Assembly (NCBI GenBank): GCA_019137255.1
Contig: WPDH01000190.1
Location: forward strand, 1-64,000
DNA: 64,000 nucleotides
Source of the DNA: Corinectria fuckeliana
Lineage: Eukaryota; Ascomycota; Sordariomycetes; Hypocreales; Nectriaceae
Direction: 5' to 3'
Shown: in pieces, positions 1 through 10,779 of the stretch
How positions within the stretch are numbered: the first letter of the stretch is position 1
Layout of the letters: every line of letters begins with the position of its first letter
The notes under the pieces: model-generated
Database searches by the model: none
The model's input: the letters and a program-made list of their open reading frames with translations, nothing else
What the model was told of the DNA's origin: nothing
Translations under genes and position numbers: made by a program

Positions 1-2300
1 GTAAATAGTAATAGGTTTATAATACCCTAATAATAAAGTATTAGGTTAATAACCTAAGAGAGCTATACTAGTTCTTAGAGATTAAGGTTATTAGAGACTA
101 TATAGTAAGTTACTTTTAGCTCTCTTAGGNNAGAAAAAAACCTTTTTACTCTTATAGATTCTTATACTTATAATATATAAGGCTAGTTTTAGCCTTATCT
201 TAAAGTATAAAGCGAAAGTGGGTAGTATAAGCTATCCTGCTAATACTATAAGGCCTAATATNNTAAGGCTTAATATATCTTATATATTATTAAAGCTTAG
301 TTAATTTAGTTATTAGCTAAGCCTTAAGCATAATAGAGTAGCAAAATAGTATATTAGCTACTTTTATAACACTAGAAAGCTTTATATTTACTATATAGTA
401 GTTAAGAATTAGAAAAATCTCTTTATAGTTGTAAATATAGCTTTTAGAGACTGCTTAACAACTAGAAAGTCCTTATAGAGATAGGTAGTTATACTGTATA
501 AGAGTCTTATCACTTAGAAGGCTATTATTAGGTATAATATTGCAAGCTGTATAGGGAAGTTAAATTCCTTAAAATAAATAGCTGTAAAGCTTTTAGAGGT
601 TTCAAGTGATTAAGGGGTTTTAAAGTAGGTCCTGATGACTAATAGATAGCTCATTAGGTAGAGGAGAAAAAGTGGGTCAGATTAATATATTTTATGAGAT
701 GATTGGTTGAAATCTGAGTGCTTAAGAGTCTGCTCTATATCTGGACACAGGCGGAAATCACTCTCTCTTTATAGACAAATTCCCAGTCTCCCAGCAGTCC
801 AAATAGGTCGTATGATAGCTCGATCTGTAGCCAAAGTGATGACGAATGTCATACTAAAATCTCGGATCGGTCGGATGTAATGTTACGCCGTAATTACAGT
901 TCTGGTGGCGAATCTTATAGAGTTTATCTAAACTGTGGTATAAGTTAGAAAACCGGCAGATAGTGGCAATTTAATAATAGCTAATAGAAATGCGAGAAAG
1001 TCTCCACACAGTGTCAGCATAGTGCTAATAGTACTGTATGCTAATATATACTAGGATTTTCCTAGGATTTTATAATACTAGTTAAAGCTAGTAAACTCTA
1101 ATAGCTATAAAGCAGAATATAGTTACTATATTAAGTATAAAGGCTAAGTTGCTTACTCTTATAAGTATAGTTAAGAAATAGCTAGCTTTAAGTTAACTTC
1201 TTAAGAAGGTTAGTATTAAGGTCTAAAATACAGCCTAAATCTAGTATAATAATATTAATATAATCTAGCTAATTATAAAGTAGTTAACTAAGCTAGTTAT
1301 AACACTTTAGTATATTAATATCTATTATCACTAGGTCTATAAGCTTATTTAGAAAGATAAAATTAAAATATCTTAGCTACTTATAGCCTAGATGTTAGCA
1401 AATAGCCTTATAAAGCCTCTTTTAAAATAAAAATATATAACTTTTATTATATAATTATAAATATATATAGCTTTAAATAAGGCTATATAATAAGCCTAGT
1501 AATACTTATAATTTCTTATATTATCTTACTATTAAATTAGAAAAGAAAAACACTTAAAGGATCTTTTAGTTTCTAGCTTTATAATAATCTTATTTACTTT
1601 TAAGTTAAATAACTTAGTTTATATAAAAGAGAGTAAATAAGATTAGAGGTAATATTATTATATTACTTAGCTAAAAAGATCTCTAAAAAGCTTAAAAAAT
1701 AGTATTAAGATATAATTTTCTTATATAGTTAATATCTTCTAGTCTTTTAATTTAATATTAAATAATTAGCTATACTAATTAGGCTACTTAACTAGTATAA
1801 TAAAATATAAGAGCTATAATCTTATAGCCCTATTAGGTATTAAGATATTAATATAATAGGTTAGCCTTATATATTAGGATTAGTAATATTATTATTATAA
1901 TAATAAAAAGGTTAGTTTAGTATAATAGTTAGAGCTACTATATATTATATAATTTTAAGACCCTCTTAGTAACTAATATAAAATACTAACTTAAAAGCTT
2001 AAAAAGGTTAATTCTTATACTTTTACTAAATATAATAATAACCTCTTTCTCTTATTATCTTCTTTTAAAGCTAGGATTCTATATAATAGCTCTAACTATT
2101 ATCTTAAGGTACTAGCTAGAGCTACTATACTTTTAGATTAAGGCTAAAGTTTAATTTTAGCCTTAGTAAGAATTCTCTTATTTTTAAGAGCTAGAAACAC
2201 TAAGAAATTAGCTAGCTAGTACTATCAGATAGTTATAAATAGTCTTATTAGTTAGTTAGACTAACTACCTCTAGCAGCTAGTCTAAGAGGGTATGTTAGT
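1..2300. repeat. RIP-degraded TA-rich repeat block
   Basis: The block is very rich in TA, TAG and TAA with no usable reading frame on either strand, the pattern left by repeat-induced point mutation of transposon DNA. I could not identify the parent element. Unresolved bases (n) occur at 130-131 and 262-263. A less mutated island of roughly 660-1030 keeps near-normal composition and CpG dinucleotides, but I recognise no gene in it. The block ends where composition turns normal, just upstream of the LINE-like gene. Confidence 0.8.
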
Positions 2301-2594
2301 AATAGGACCACTAGTCAGGCCTGCTATTAGGCACCGTCCACATTTCTGCCTTAGATGCTAGGCATCTAGTGATAACAGCGATCCCCTTAGGGACTCACTG
2401 TTCCGCCCCTTTTCCTAGCTTAGCACAGTTACATAATACACGCAGTCACATCAATAGTTATTCACCTTATCTAGGCCTAAGCTTTGCAGCAAGCATATCG
2501 AGGCGATACCTATTTGGAACTAGTCCATCAGCGACGAGGGCGCATTTCCAGCTGCAGCAAAAGGTAGTCTAATTAATTAATTAAGCTGGTCTAA

Positions 2595-5500
2595 ATGCTG
2601 AATGCGACAGCAATCGTTCTGTCGCCAACCTTTGTAGTAAACATGTCCTTTCCCTGGATACGGCCAGAAACAGAGCATGGCGCAGATGACCCAAGGAACA
2701 AACCCGACGAACCAGAACCGTTGCCTTTGTCACGGGGCTGCTTCTACATCAGTTCGACAATACCTTTGAGCGACTGGATGGTTCACGTCCACGGGGGACG
2801 CAACAGCCGACTGGCCGCAACTCTCGCTCTCCAGACAAAGAACGGCGTCTTGGCAATTCACAACGTCTATGATCCGGCCAAGATAATCGACATCGACCAG
2901 CTCATGGCGGACACTACCGTCTCGGGGGCTGACCTTCTCTTGGGTGACTTTAACCTTCACCACCCCCTTTGGAGCGGCGACAAGCTGAAGGACAGCCCCG
3001 ACCGGCAATCTCTTGACCTCTACAACGGCGTCACAGCGGCCGAAATGGAATGCATCACAATCCCTGGGACAATCACCTACTCCCGTTCCATCGAGAGGGG
3101 GGACGGTACGGAAAGCACCATCGACTTGACCTTTGCAAGCAAGTCCATTGCCGCTCGAGTTTTGGACACCGGAGTTGCAACGGTGCACGGCTTCGAGTCA
3201 GATCACCGAGTCGTTGTCACCCGGCTAGACATGACTGTTCCCCAGAAGACAACCACTTTCTACAAGTGGAGACGTGCTTCTAGACGTGACTTCTGCAAGC
3301 ATATCCACGAAAGCCTCAAACTGGCTGGTTTTCCGACGCTGGATGACACGGCCAAGGTGGACGAATATATCTCCATCATCAAGGATATTTTGTCATCTGC
3401 AGTCAAGCATTGGGTTCCCGTCGTTGCGTCTCGTACGCACGCTGGAAATCAGCAGACTACTAGTGCCTCTCTGATGAAAGACTTGATGGTCAAGGAAGTG
3501 ATGGCCATGAATCACTATCTCAAAAAGTCGAGTCCTCGCTGGAAGGTCGTTTGGGAGCAACGGCGACGCCAAACGAACCGCATCTTAAGGAAGCACAAGA
3601 CCTTGTCCTTTCGCCGTGCAGTTGCCTCTGGGGCAGACGATTCACGGGGTGCATACCGTTGGGCCAGCATGGGCGCGCGCTGGTGCAAGCCTAGGGACGC
3701 GGCTCATATGCCCGACCTGATGATGGGGGATAAAGTGCATAAGTCTGGAGACGCAAAGGCTCGCTGTCTGAGAGACGCCATGTGGCCCAAAGTCAGCGAT
3801 GGCGAGATTGGCGCGAGTTTGCCCCGTCCCCATCTCGACCCTGGGCGGCCACAGCACTTTGCGCTGCAGGAGCTGGAGGTTGGTGAAGTAACCCTTCTTC
3901 TGAGAAGGTTAACCCCGAGGAAGGCGGCAGGCCCCGACGGAATTGCCAACGAGGCCCTCAAGATGTCCCGCAAAGTCATCGCGCCGTTTCTCCGCCATGC
4001 CTTCAATGCTTGTCTCAAGCTCTCCCATCACCCAGTCGCCTTCAAACATGCCGACACCGTCATGTTGCGGAAGCCCAACAAGGAAACGTACAAGCATCCC
4101 AAGAGCTGGCGGCCCATCGCGCTGCTGTCCTGCATGGGCAAGCTGCTTGAAAAGATCATGGCCGATCGTCTCAAGAGCATCGTCGCGCAACACAACATCC
4201 TTCCCAACACTCAGTTTGGCATCCCGGGCAAGTGCACCACCAAAGCTCTCCGGTTCCTCCTCAACCCAGTCTACACGGCTTGGTCTGGCAAGGCCAAGAA
4301 GAAAGCATCCTTGCTGAGCTTGGACATCAAAGGCGCATTTGACAATGTCGACCGCGAAAAGGTGCTCCAGGTCCTGGAAAGAAAGGGCATACCAGACTGG
4401 ATCATCCTGTTTGCCTGGTCTTTTCTGTCAGATCGCAGCACAGAGCTGGAGTTACCAGGCTACACATCGGACAAGTTCTGGGTCGATATCGGTATACCCC
4501 AAAGCAGCCCGTTGTCGCCTCTTCTCTTCCTCTTCTTCGCCTCGCCTATACTAGAAAAGGTCCGATTCGAACACGGCATAACCACCAGCGTCTTCATTTT
4601 CGCCTATATCGACGACACATACATCCTGGTGTCGTCGCCGACCTACGAGCTAAATTGTCGCATCCTGGAACAGCAACATGCCGAACTCATGTCGTGGGCG
4701 CACGACTACGGTGTGACTTTCGAGCCCGCCAAGTACGCAGTCATGCACTTCCGGCCTCCCTGGAGCAGGGACACAGAACCCGAACCATTGCCCAATATCG
4801 GAGGGCTGAACGTTGAGAAGCATTTGAAGACAGAAATGTTGATCCTGGGGGTAATAGTCGATCGCAAACTGTCGTGGGCTCAACACGTAGCTGCAGTAAG
4901 TTCAATCGCCTAATCCATCCTCGAAGTCGTCTACGTTCCAAAGGCTGACCCCTGTGACACCCCAGATCAAAGCCAAGGTCGAGGTGAAGATGCGGCATTT
5001 GGCCCGGATTTCTGGATCCATCTGGGGACCTCCTCTCCGCATCATGAGGCAGCTTTACATGACCAAGATTCTGCCAATCATTTCATACGCGTGCGGAGCT
5101 TGGTTCATGTACTCGGAGAAAATATCCATCAAATGGGGCATTGGGAAAACCTTGATCCAGGTTCTGGAGTCCCTGCAGTACCAGTGTCTCTTGCAGATTT
5201 CGGGAGCACTTAGCGGCACTTCAGCCATTGTTCTCTTAAAGGAACTGCATCTTGAGAGAGTCCGGGACTATCTTCAGCGCCTCGCCGTGTCCCACCGTGC
5301 ACGCGCTCTCAGCGACCCAGACCATAAACAGATGGAACGGATTACAAGCCCCCCTCACCTTGCCCCCGATCCTAAGAAGCCCCATCCGTACAGGTTGGTG
5401 GGGGCGCTTGCAAAGAAACTCAAGTGGGAGGCTCTTGGCAGCCATGAGCCATCGTCACCCAAGGAACGACACAAGGTCATCAACAGATGCGCCAAAGAAC

Positions 5501-5991
5501 TATCAGAGGAGAAGAGCGCCGAGATGTGGGCGACATATCTTGAAGATCGTCTCAAGAGGCATAGCTCCTGGCCGCTGGCTCTCGACGAGGACTGGGGGCC
5601 CGGCAGCTTCGCGTACTACAAGTCGCTGAGTCTAGCGCAAAGCACCATGTTGCTGCAGTGCAGAACGGAACGCATTGGTCTCAGAAGCTACTTGCATTCA
5701 ATCAAGTCCCGCGGTCAACCGGTACGTTGCCCTGCTCTCTCGATAAAAGGTCGCCGTCGACTAACGCGTCACTCTACTCTGCCACAGCTTGCCGATACCG
5801 ACATGTGCCCGTGCGGAAAGGCGAAACACACCGTGAAGCATCTCATCCTCCATTGCGAGCGACTAGTGTTTGCAAGGGCCTTGCTGGATCAAGAGCTTGG
5901 TCACACTGACCTAAGGAAGCTTCTCACGACAGATGGCCGTGTCACTGCCGATTGGGCCATGTCTTTCTTTGGCCTTGACCAATTCCAATAG
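2595..5991 (+). CDS. LINE-type endonuclease/reverse transcriptase with two putative introns
   Basis: This encodes the pol protein of a non-LTR (LINE) retrotransposon. The endonuclease part shows GDFNLHHPLWSG near residue 115 and SDH near 202. The reverse transcriptase shows KAAGPDG (about 442), SWRPIALLSCMGKLLEK, LDIKGAFDNVD (about 575) and the catalytic YIDD (about 670). A CPCG...H...H...C knuckle follows near 1025, and I see no RNase H. Two spliceosomal-looking introns interrupt it: 4896-4965 (GTAAGT...CTGAC...CAG, holding the only in-frame stop) and 5722-5787 (GTACGT...CTAAC...CAG). Both are phase 0, giving exons 2595-4895, 4966-5721 and 5788-5991 and about 1086 residues. The N-terminal part of the endonuclease is missing; a stop lies directly before the ATG. 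RIP decay is absent. It could be a 5'-truncated LINE or a domesticated copy. Confidence 0.82.
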
Positions 5992-6403
5992 AGCAAGATG
6001 GAGTCACAATTCGCGACGTTTGAAAGACTCGACTGGTGGAAAACGGAACCGGAGTTCGAGCACCCCAAAAAGCAGCCGCATTCCCTCGATGAGGGAACTT
6101 GGTGTGTTGCTTTCTACTGTGTTGCAAGTCCAGCCCCCCTTCTCCTAACCTCTTCCCTCTCTCCATGCCCCCGAAAGATCTGACTTGTACAAGAGGACTA
6201 ACACAGAGGAAATACAGGTCACGCATTGCATCTTGCGTCTCGAGGCTCGTTGATTGGAACTTTGTTTTGATCAAGCTTTGCATCGTACCTTATTTACCCC
6301 TCTACCTTTTGCGCCTAAGTTTGTTCTCCGCCACTTTTGAGTTGACGATCCATTCCACTAACCAAGGTTGCCTAATCCTTAGCCAATCTAACTTTTCCAA
6401 ACC
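5992..6403. other. Non-coding stretch after the LINE gene
   Basis: This may hold the 3' untranslated part of the LINE element. I see no poly-A tail, target duplication or convincing gene. The last part is pyrimidine-rich, as seen upstream of fungal genes, and leads into the intron series that follows. Confidence 0.4.
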
Positions 6404-7250
6404 GTACGTATGTTTTGCGAAGACAATACCTTGACTGCTAATGTATTGACTGCTCACAGGAAACTTTCCCAGCCCATGACTCTGTACGTTTGACTGAAAG
6501 GTTGAAACTTGTTTCTCTTGCTAACCCGTTGAATTATAAATAGTCCATGGATGCCTCGATGCGTACGTCTTTCTGAACATTGCTATTGAGGTCACTGCTA
6601 ACTGTCTCCGAAGCAGCTCCTTAGCTGGTCATCCGGACCAGCTCCACGCAGCCCAGCAGCTCTTCGAGCCACGGGCCTGACTTCGTGTCATCCTGTATCT
6701 CCTCGAGGAATCAGGTCTTGTCGGGTGATCTGGGTTGATTCCTGACTAGCTGTAGTAGCAGCATCTCCTCCTTCTTGATAAAGGCGATGTCTCTGGCGTG
6801 TACGGCTCTGCTGTCGAGAAGCAGGCGGCAGCCGAAGAGGGCCAGATGTGAGTCGAGCCCTAGAGCTCCTCTTAACAGTCACTAACGATTTTCTCCTATA
6901 GTTACCCTCTGCATATCGGTGAGGGTGCCTCGGTGGCTTGATTGAAAGCCACCAAGGTACAGCAATCCAGCTTCTTGAAGCTGCTGCTTGTATTCACATG
7001 CCTTTATCGCTTCATCGTCGAGAGCGTGACGGTAAACATTCGTATGCGCATTGTGGCTGGGGCTCTTTGTCTGGATAGCACAGCGGGTGATTTGTGAGTA
7101 GTTTCTATTATTAACATCACTTGTTTTAATTGTATCTCTAATAAGGCATCTCAGGCATCGTGGTCATATTGCTGTTTGTGTTAAAGATGGTGTTTCGAGA
7201 TTGTGTTAAAGGAAGTTAGCCTGGCTTGTCAGCTTGATAAGAGATGGTTT
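6404..7250 (+). pseudogene. Relic multi-exon gene with micro-exons, possibly ankyrin-type
   Basis: A run of intron-like segments with full fungal signals is visible: 6404-6459, 6484-6543, 6563-6616 and 6848-6901. The first three start GTACGT and the last GTGAGT. Each has a CTAAT or CTAAC branch site and an AG end. A fifth candidate starts GTGAGT near 7094 and ends TAATAAG. The first three enclose putative exons of only 24 nt (6460-6483) and 19 nt (6544-6562). The larger exon, about 6617-6847, reads VYGSA...QAAAEEGQ in one frame, which resembles fungal ankyrin repeats, but stops break every frame. I take it as a decayed ankyrin or STAND-type gene. The family assignment is weak; the intron signals are the solid part. 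Confidence 0.35.
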
Positions 7251-7762
7251 GTCTAATGCCTTTTCTTTACGCATCTTAATACTAACTTGGTTGTCTATAA
7301 GCTAGGCCTTTATATTATGTTAGCTGGATAAGTTTTTATAAGCTATTATGGTTAGAGAGGGAGGTCTATTGTAAAGTTATGCTTTGATATTTGAGATTAA
7401 TACTTTCTCAATTGGGTTACATATTGGGAAATGGATACTTTGTCTTATAGTTCTGGGTATAGTACCTTATAGGTTTTTTTTATTATATGCTATTTACTGT
7501 ATTGCTTTCTTTTATCTGGCAAGATATCAAGGAAGGCTCATAAAACAAAATAATAAATTTTGATACCCCATAAACCAACTGGCCTATTGTCATCACCACT
7601 AGAGAGTAATAGAGCGTTCTCCTCGTACAAGTACTAATTTATCAGCTTGAGCTTGAGCTCGACTGACAAGTTTTAACCCGGTTACTTCTGCAGCGCGTCC
7701 TAGCACAAGGTTTATTCGTATACCGGGGCAAGCACGGGTAGTTGCATCATCTTCAGCCTCTG
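7251..7762. other. AT-leaning intergenic stretch
   Basis: I see no gene, repeat pair or RNA here. The last 10 bases before the transposon form the left copy of its target duplication (7763-7772). Confidence 0.4.
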
Positions 7763-7772
7763 CGCGTCTGCC

Positions 7773-7861
7773 GGCGACTCATAGGTGCACAGCCGGCTGT
7801 GCGTTTAATATCACGTGATTAGCCGCACAGCCGGCTGTGCGAATAAGATCCGTTATGTAAG
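7773..7861 (+). repeat. Left terminal inverted repeat of the MULE
   Basis: This 89-bp sequence is the exact reverse complement of 8430-8518. It contains two copies of the 16-bp palindrome GCACAGCCGGCTGTGC separated by a segment holding the palindrome ATCACGTGAT. Palindromes of this kind are plausible transposase-binding or cruciform-forming sites. Confidence 0.92.
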
Positions 7862-7907
7862 TAAATCAGATACGTAGCATTATTAAAAGAGGGTTATTTA
7901 CCGCAAG

Positions 7908-8310
7908 TTGGCCCCTCAATTCAACGATCAGCAGCTTCTACAGTATCAATTTAACTTCCTCTGCCCTTCTTCTACTACAATAAACCCAATTAATATTTCT
8001 CGTTGCTTCCCTGATGATATTCTCCCTCCTGAAGGCCACTTCCGCTCACGAGAGGAAGTAGCCACTGCAATTAACGCTTGGGCAGCGCTACGAGGCTATG
8101 CCTTTGTCGTTAAAAGCTCTTAGAAGACCCCCAGTGGAAGGACTGGCGTTATCTTCAACTGTGACCGTGGAGCTGGCTGTGCCCCTTCTGCCTCTAGGAA
8201 ACAGCAACGGAAAACTACAACACGTCGTATAGGATGCCTCTTCTCTGTTATAGCAAAGGAAAGCCTGTGTGGGACTACATGGAGTCTAACACTAAGGACC
8301 CTGATATGTT
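7908..8310 (+). pseudogene. N-terminal remnant of a MULE transposase (FAR1/WRKY-GCM1-like domain)
   Basis: The frame reads HFRSREEVATAINAWAALRG followed by a TAG near 8121. It then continues in the same frame with GVIFNCDRGAGC and a GCLFSVIAKES segment. That order matches the zinc-binding N-terminal domain of Mutator-family transposases of the fungal Hop type. The DDE catalytic core is absent. There is no ATG at the start (the frame opens at a TTG). The fragment is carried inside the inverted repeats, so the element is an internal-deletion derivative of a larger autonomous copy. The single stop could be a C-to-T change. Confidence 0.7.
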
Positions 8311-8429
8311 GCTAAGGGATTAGATGATGTATATTAAGTAGCTACCTATACTACAAATTATCTCTCTGTTTAATTGTATTAAGGAAAGCTGTGATATTAC
8401 ATATACACATTATACGCACCAGCATCTAG

Positions 8430-8518
8430 CTTACATAACGGATCTTATTCGCACAGCCGGCTGTGCGGCTAATCACGTGATATTAAACGCACAGCCGGCT
8501 GTGCACCTATGAGTCGCC
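8430..8518 (-). repeat. Right terminal inverted repeat of the MULE
   Basis: This is the exact reverse complement of 7773-7861. Identity stops sharply at 7861/8430, which defines the length of the repeat. Confidence 0.92.
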
Positions 8519-8570
8519 CGCGTCTGCCTAAGAACTTAATCAGCTTAGTTAATAAGCCGAGGCTTTCCAA

Positions 8571-8926
8571 ATGCAGCAGAGTGGAGTGGTGCCTAACGTG
8601 ATAAAACCCAGCTGCGAACCATCTTCCTCCTCTATTCATTTCCACCTTAACCCTCAAAAGAACGTACCTGCGTACTCACTCATTTGCATCTTGGACCTTC
8701 CTGCACACTCGACGAGCCAAACTCGCTGTTCATCGCGGTCCACCGCCATACTTCGCTATCCTTCTTTCGTTACGCTCCCGCCCGAACTACGCAACAAGAT
8801 CTATCGGCAATACTTTGTAGTCGAAGGCGGCTATGTTCTCAATTTTGACACGGGGCAACTTACCGCTGCCAACGGCCACTACATCGACCTGAACCTCATC
8901 TTCACCTGCAAACTTATAGCTGATAA
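8571..8926 (+). pseudogene. 2EXR/F-box-like gene, 5' half (split by LTR insertion)
   Basis: The frame from the ATG at 8571 carries FVTLPPELRNKIYRQYFV near residue 65-85, then NGHYIDLNLIFTCKLIAD. This LPPELRxxIY motif marks a large family of fungal proteins of unknown role, often annotated as 2EXR or F-box-like. The frame is broken at 8922-8926 (GATAA), the left copy of a 5-bp target duplication, where the copia element begins. The rest resumes at 23338, and joining the two halves at the duplication restores the frame across the junction. A MULE lies just upstream. The original function is unknown. Confidence 0.8.
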
Positions 8927-9205
8927 TATCGCAAACTAGGGATTAAGTCTTAGGGTGAAAAGCTCTTAATTTCCTAGCTAAAAGAGGGACGAATTAAGGG
9001 TCTAAATATATCAATTTAGGCTTCTAGGAAATCTGTAGAAGGTTATAGAAAGTCGGCTGCTTTTGTTATTAGTAGGGCTAAGATTATAATTATTATTATA
9101 AGGTTAAGCTACCTATAGGTTATCTAGGTAGTAATATTAATAATTAGAAGGTTATAGTAATATCTAGATAATTCTAAATACTAATTATAATCCTAAAATA
9201 TAATA
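8927..9205 (-). repeat. Copia LTR, left copy (3' LTR of the minus-strand element)
   Basis: It pairs with 23059-23337 over the same 279-bp length. The differences I checked are C/T or G/A transitions. The outer end (about 8927-8960) is less mutated than the matching part of the right copy. Confidence 0.9.
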
Positions 9206-9984
9206 TACCCTCTTATCTTAGGCTGTGATTAAAATATTAGATAGTAAAAAGAGTTATAAAAGGTGCTCTTAATAGTATTTTTAAGCGTAGGTTATAATAA
9301 GCCTAAAAGGAAGGTTAGTATAAGTATAAAAAAAGGTAAAATAGAGAATTTAATACTTTCTAATAAAGCTTATAATCTTATAACTAGTTATAAGAGTTAT
9401 AAAGAAAGAAATAAAAAGTAAGTAAGATAGGAGAGGTAAAAAGTTAGAGTCTCTTTTTAAAGCTAGCCTTTTTTGCTGTTTTTATAGTATTAACTTAGCT
9501 TTAAAAGCCTTAAGAGATAATAAGAAATAATATATACCTATTAATATAACTATAAGGCTTAGTATTTTCTTTTATTATTTTTAATCTTAGTTCTTATTAT
9601 CTAAGTTATTCTAAGCTTAGATTAGCCTGCTAATATTAATAAGACTTAGCTGCTTAATAAAAATCTTAAATTCCTAACCTAGTAGTAGCTTTATAAGGCT
9701 ATTAGTAATTATATTAGCTATTAGAGTGTAAGATATATTAAATTAGCCTTTAAGGTAGGCTTACCTAGCTTAATAGCTGTAAATATTAATATATTATAAT
9801 ATAGTTTTTATATAAGAGGTCTTAAGAGTTATAAGCCTAATAGTCTATTAGTTATTATACTTAATTATAGTCTTTTAACCTAGCTAAAAGTTAAGCTGCT
9901 AAAAAAGGTGCTAAGTTATAATAACCTTCTTAGCTGTATATATAAAGGTAAAAAGCTTAGCTTTTATAGATAATATTATAACTA

Positions 9985-10405
9985 TATTTTACTTACCTGC
10001 CTTCTAACTAATAAGTCTACTAAAAAGGTATAAAATTAACCTTTAAGATAACTTTCTAGTCTTCTAATTATCTATAAAAGCTATATCTAATATAACTTTA
10101 AAGTGCTTTTTATATGTAAAAGATAGGGATATTATAATCTTTTCTAAAAGACTAGATTTCTAATAAATAAGGCTCTAACTACTAAATTAAATTACTAGAT
10201 ATCTTATTATATAGAGATATCTAATAATATTAAGAGCTATATATTAATAAGCTAGTAAGAGGTTAAGTAAGTGCTCTAAGAGCTTAAAAGCAGCCTTAGT
10301 GATATTAGAGTGTGTAATAACAGCTCTATAGTTAAGAGAGCTAATTATCTATTAATAATAGTAAATCTAGCTTTTTATTAGTAGCTCTAAGAGTAGCTAG
10401 ATCTT
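9985..10405 (-). pseudogene. Copia RNase H remnant
   Basis: On the minus strand the decayed frame contains an IRYLYIIRYL-type segment. It then shows the spaced pattern of SDASFADxxxTRKSSQG and a GxxISWKAxKQ-like end, typical of copia RNase H. It is interrupted by stops that look like RIP-mutated CAG and TGG codons. The stretch belongs downstream of the reverse transcriptase at 18792-19200 and was cut off from it by the gypsy insertion at 10411. Confidence 0.7.
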
Positions 10406-10410
10406 ATTAC

Positions 10411-10622
10411 TGTAAGGAGATAAGCTTACAGCCTAGAGGACTAGCCCTAGGAGGAACTAGTACCAGGCTAAGTAGGGCATACTAAGAGCATAAAAGCCAC
10501 TAAGTAAGATTACTTAGTAATCTTAGCAAGCAGTCTATAACTACTTACTAAGTTAAAGTCTTATAATATATAAATACCTACCTTAGAGCTTTTTATCTCA
10601 CCCTAATTAGCTAACCCTTATA
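10411..10622 (+). repeat. Gypsy LTR, left copy
   Basis: It pairs with 18575-18786 over 212 bp. Differences seen are mostly C/T and G/A, as expected of RIP. It contains a TATATAAATA stretch that could be the promoter TATA box. Confidence 0.9.
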
Positions 10623-10779
10623 ATTCTTTAACTTTTTTACTCACCTGGGTAATTAGCGCGAATAGAAAGATAATAATAAACCTCTAATAAACCCCAGCTT
10701 AAATAAGTCACGCACTAACACTAGGTCATATTATAAGTGGTGTATACCAGGTAATAAAACCACCACAAATAGAACAAAT

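Larger units (their letters stand above)
7763..8528. mobile_element. Non-autonomous Mutator-like (MULE) element with 10-bp target duplication
   Basis: The element proper is 7773-8518 (746 bp). Its ends are perfect 89-bp inverted repeats beginning GGCGACTCATAGGTGC. It is flanked by identical 10-bp direct repeats CGCGTCTGCC (7763-7772 and 8519-8528). Long inverted repeats plus a 9-11 bp duplication are the hallmark of Mutator-like elements. The interior holds only the start of a MULE transposase, so the copy cannot move itself. The near-perfect ends and intact duplication suggest recent insertion. It sits 42 bp upstream of the ATG of the split 2EXR-like gene and may have hit its promoter. Confidence 0.88.

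Noticed and set aside
1..2300. TA-rich DNA as mitochondrial or centromeric sequence
   Set aside because: No mitochondrial genes or centromere repeats are seen; the stop-rich TA pattern and the same style in the LTR nest fit RIP.
2369..2572. 67-codon open frame upstream of the LINE gene
   Set aside because: No similarity to LINE ORF1 or to the missing endonuclease N-terminus; likely chance.
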